NCBI GenBank assembly: GCA_028870115.1
Contig: JAGWQH010000103.1
Location: 1-64,000, forward strand
DNA length: 64,000 nucleotides
Direction: 5' to 3'
Source: Candidatus Methylomirabilota bacterium
Lineage (GTDB): Bacteria; Methylomirabilota; Methylomirabilia; Methylomirabilales; Methylomirabilaceae
Below, in pieces: positions 62,817-64,000 of the stretch. A model generated the notes under the pieces. The model did no database searches. It was not told the DNA's origin and saw nothing but the letters and a program-made list of their open reading frames with translations. The position numbers were made by a program, and so were the translations under genes. How positions within the stretch are numbered: the first letter of the stretch is position 1; every line of letters starts with the position of its first letter.

Positions 62817-63156
62817 CTATTTCAACTGCCGGATGGCTGTCGCATTCAGAAGCTTGGCGAAAACGAGCCTGACTCTATCGCGCCCAGTGACAGCCCCCTG
62901 AAGCTCTGGTCGCTTGGACGAGCAGACCGACTTGGACAGCCTGTTCGTCGTCAAACGGGACCGGCTCCAGGGGGAGGAGAGCCGGAGTCTCTCGAATGGC
63001 GGCCTCCGGGATCCCTGCCAGCGCCAGACGTGCGGCCGCCTCAACAAGGTTGACCGCGGAGATCGCGGCGTCCGCAAGGAGCGGGACGACCCCTTCAGCC
63101 CCGTCCTCCTGATTCCACAGAGCCAGGAGCGCAGAGGCATCGAAGACGGCCTTACT
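62817..63156 (-). pseudogene. vapC: VapC-like PIN-domain toxin, frameshifted and without a normal start
   Basis: The PIN start AVFDASALLALWNQEDG with its first Asp and SAVNLVEAAARLAL are intact. At a run of five C (62894-62898; G on the coding strand) the frame shifts: one frame ends at CHWAR, while the family continuation GRDRVRLVFAKLLNATAI lies in the next. The final TADR motif is missing and no ATG or GTG stands at the usual start. It is inactive as it stands. Confidence 0.75.
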
Positions 63157-63361
63157 CGCGTTGCACCTCGTGTCGTTGCTCGCGTAACAGTGTGTCAACA
63201 AGGGCGGCATCCGCCGGGATATACTGGCGAACGCAGCGTTGTGCCTCAGCAATGCCCTGCCGGATCGGGATCAGGCGCAACGTGGCCTCTTCGATCCTTA
63301 GGACCACAGGATCCCCAGGACGGAGCGCAAGGGCGTCACGGAGCGCGGTCGGCATGACCAC
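63152..63361 (-). CDS. vapB: VapB-like AbrB/SpoVT antitoxin (possibly truncated)
   Basis: 69 residues. The AbrB-type fold reads VVMPTALRDALALRPGDPVV and LRIEEATLRLIP. The usual first strand (SAHIGKGARV) is encoded just upstream in frame but without an ATG/GTG/TTG, so the N-terminus may be damaged, or the annotated GTG is a fallback start. It overlaps the VapC relic. About 250 bases to its right, up to 63614, hold no gene. Confidence 0.6.
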   Translation of the reverse strand: MVMPTALRDALALRPGDPVVLRIEEATLRLIPIRQGIAEAQRCVRQYIPADAALVDTLLREQRHEVQRE

Positions 63362-63614
63362 TCGCGCGCCTTTCCCGATGTGGGCACTCCATGCGGTGTG
63401 TCTTCTATCGTGAGTGACATACTACACAAATACCACGTTATGAGTCAATGTCGATGCCTAATTAATGCGGTCCGTCGCTTCTCCTCCAATTGGTCCCCTT
63501 TCCACGCTCACTGAGATAGTGATCCGAGAAGCCTCAAATTTACTCTGGCGTCATCGATCCTTCATACGGTCGTAACAAATGGTCGTTAGGATGTCCTTCA
63601 AAAAGGAGAATGAC

Positions 63615-63833
63615 ATGCTGATTACCTTGAAGGTTGATTCGGGTTCTTACGACCGGCTGGTCGCAAAGGGCGAGGTACAGAGGGGTTACCTGTTGGGCTT
63701 CTCTCCGTATTTCGATGATCAATTTGTGCTGAGCCCGATCGATGGGACTATCGAACGGATTGCGTACGACAGGGAAGGACAGGCGCTGCTCATCAGTATT
63801 CGCCGAACGGGCAGGCAACAACGAGCGGCTTGA
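63615..63833 (+). CDS. Small biotinyl/lipoyl-like barrel-sandwich protein
   Basis: 72 residues from the ATG with AAAGGAG six bases upstream. The C-terminal half FVLSPIDGTIERIAYDREGQ resembles the hammerhead/barrel-sandwich fold of biotinyl and lipoyl carriers, but there is no lysine in an MKM/DK-type site. Function unknown. It is followed 18 bases later by the partial secreted protein. Confidence 0.6.
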   Translation: MLITLKVDSGSYDRLVAKGEVQRGYLLGFSPYFDDQFVLSPIDGTIERIAYDREGQALLISIRRTGRQQRAA

Positions 63834-63851
63834 CACTCAAAGGGGGAGATG

Positions 63852-64000
63852 ATGAGTCTGAGAGAGAGATCGGTCCAGGGAATCGTGATAGCTTGCTGCC
63901 TGCTGCTCATGCCGGTTGGCGCGTGGGCCGATAAGTTACAGGATCTCGAACAGAGGTATGAGGATCAACAGAAGTCACTCACGCAGTTGCGACAGGAGAT
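63852..64000 (+). CDS. Secreted coiled-coil protein, truncated by the right window edge
   Basis: About 49 codons are visible from an ATG (a second ATG sits three bases upstream) after AGGGGGAG. A signal peptide (GIVIACCLLLMPVGAWA) is followed by a coiled coil (KLQDLEQRYEDQQKSLTQLR). The remainder is outside the window, so no function can be assigned. Confidence 0.7.
   Translation, partial: MSLRERSVQGIVIACCLLLMPVGAWADKLQDLEQRYEDQQKSLTQLRQE

Overview
The window is one contiguous stretch of GC-rich (roughly 60 % by eye), densely coding bacterial DNA. Its centre is a nearly complete set of genes for tetrahydromethanopterin (H4MPT)-linked one-carbon transfer (fae, mtdB, mch, fhcA/B/C/D) together with H4MPT or methylofuran biosynthesis genes. 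In bacteria these 'archaeal-like' C1 genes mark methylotrophs and a few other lineages. Together with the Gram-negative envelope genes (mla, TolC, rlpA, lipoboxes), they suggest a methanotrophic or methylotrophic bacterium. The gene families and GC content fit the NC10 lineage (Candidatus Methylomirabilis) best, but that assignment is an inference; no 16S gene is present.

Layout. (1) 1-13030, all on the minus strand: a chemosensory operon cheW-cheR(TPR)-cheW-mcp-mcp-cheA(REC)-cheB, then a REC-GAF-histidine kinase and a multi-HAMP protein running off the left edge. The order is Wsp-like, but a kinase stands where a diguanylate cyclase would be expected. One receptor has an in-frame TAG, and a cheW relic lies at about 1.6 kb. 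(2) 13264-17267, minus: bioB-bioA-bioD coupled to the cell-wall lipoprotein gene rlpA. (3) 17603-21974, plus: an Mla-type lipid transport operon (mlaE-F-D, a TolC-like outer membrane channel, mlaC). (4) 22399-26908: a Ski2-like helicase, an HD phosphohydrolase and a small barrel protein, then tRNA-Met, a secreted cupin and tRNA-Val. (5) 28013-29999: two overlapping small DMT-family membrane proteins and a GNAT/FemAB-like transferase, bracketed by a direct repeat. (6) 30186-33865: four plus-strand genes likely for pterin cofactor synthesis (SDR, DHPS-like, DUF447, beta-RFAP synthase). (7) 33904-39763: a sensor kinase and sigma-54 activator, followed by a candidate sigma-54 promoter and a HAD phosphatase-aminotransferase-hydrolase operon. 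(8) 39802-52446, minus: an acyl-CoA synthetase/GNAT fusion, then the C1 genes from fae (strong promoter) through mtdB, a fwdD-like gene, fhcB, fhcA, fhcD, fhcC and mch to an ATP-grasp ligase and a CitG-like protein. (9) 52686-59173: lytic transglycosylase, ZIP transporter, mazG, nfeD-slipin-DUF427, msrA, pyrE and tRNA-Ala. (10) 59200-64000: a low-density accessory region with transposase relics (IS21, IS110, RAYT), small secreted proteins, a decayed VapBC pair and a partial secreted coiled-coil protein.

How the genes work together. Fae condenses formaldehyde with H4MPT, MtdB and Mch oxidise the C1 unit to formyl-H4MPT, and FhcD/A/B/C move the formyl group to methylofuran and release it. FhcB here keeps the cysteine motifs of archaeal formylmethanofuran dehydrogenase and has a FwdD-like partner, so an active Mo/W site is possible. 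The cofactor genes on both sides would supply H4MPT and methylofuran. Several families of short dispersed inverted repeats sit in the gaps, and one has inserted in frame in the HD gene.
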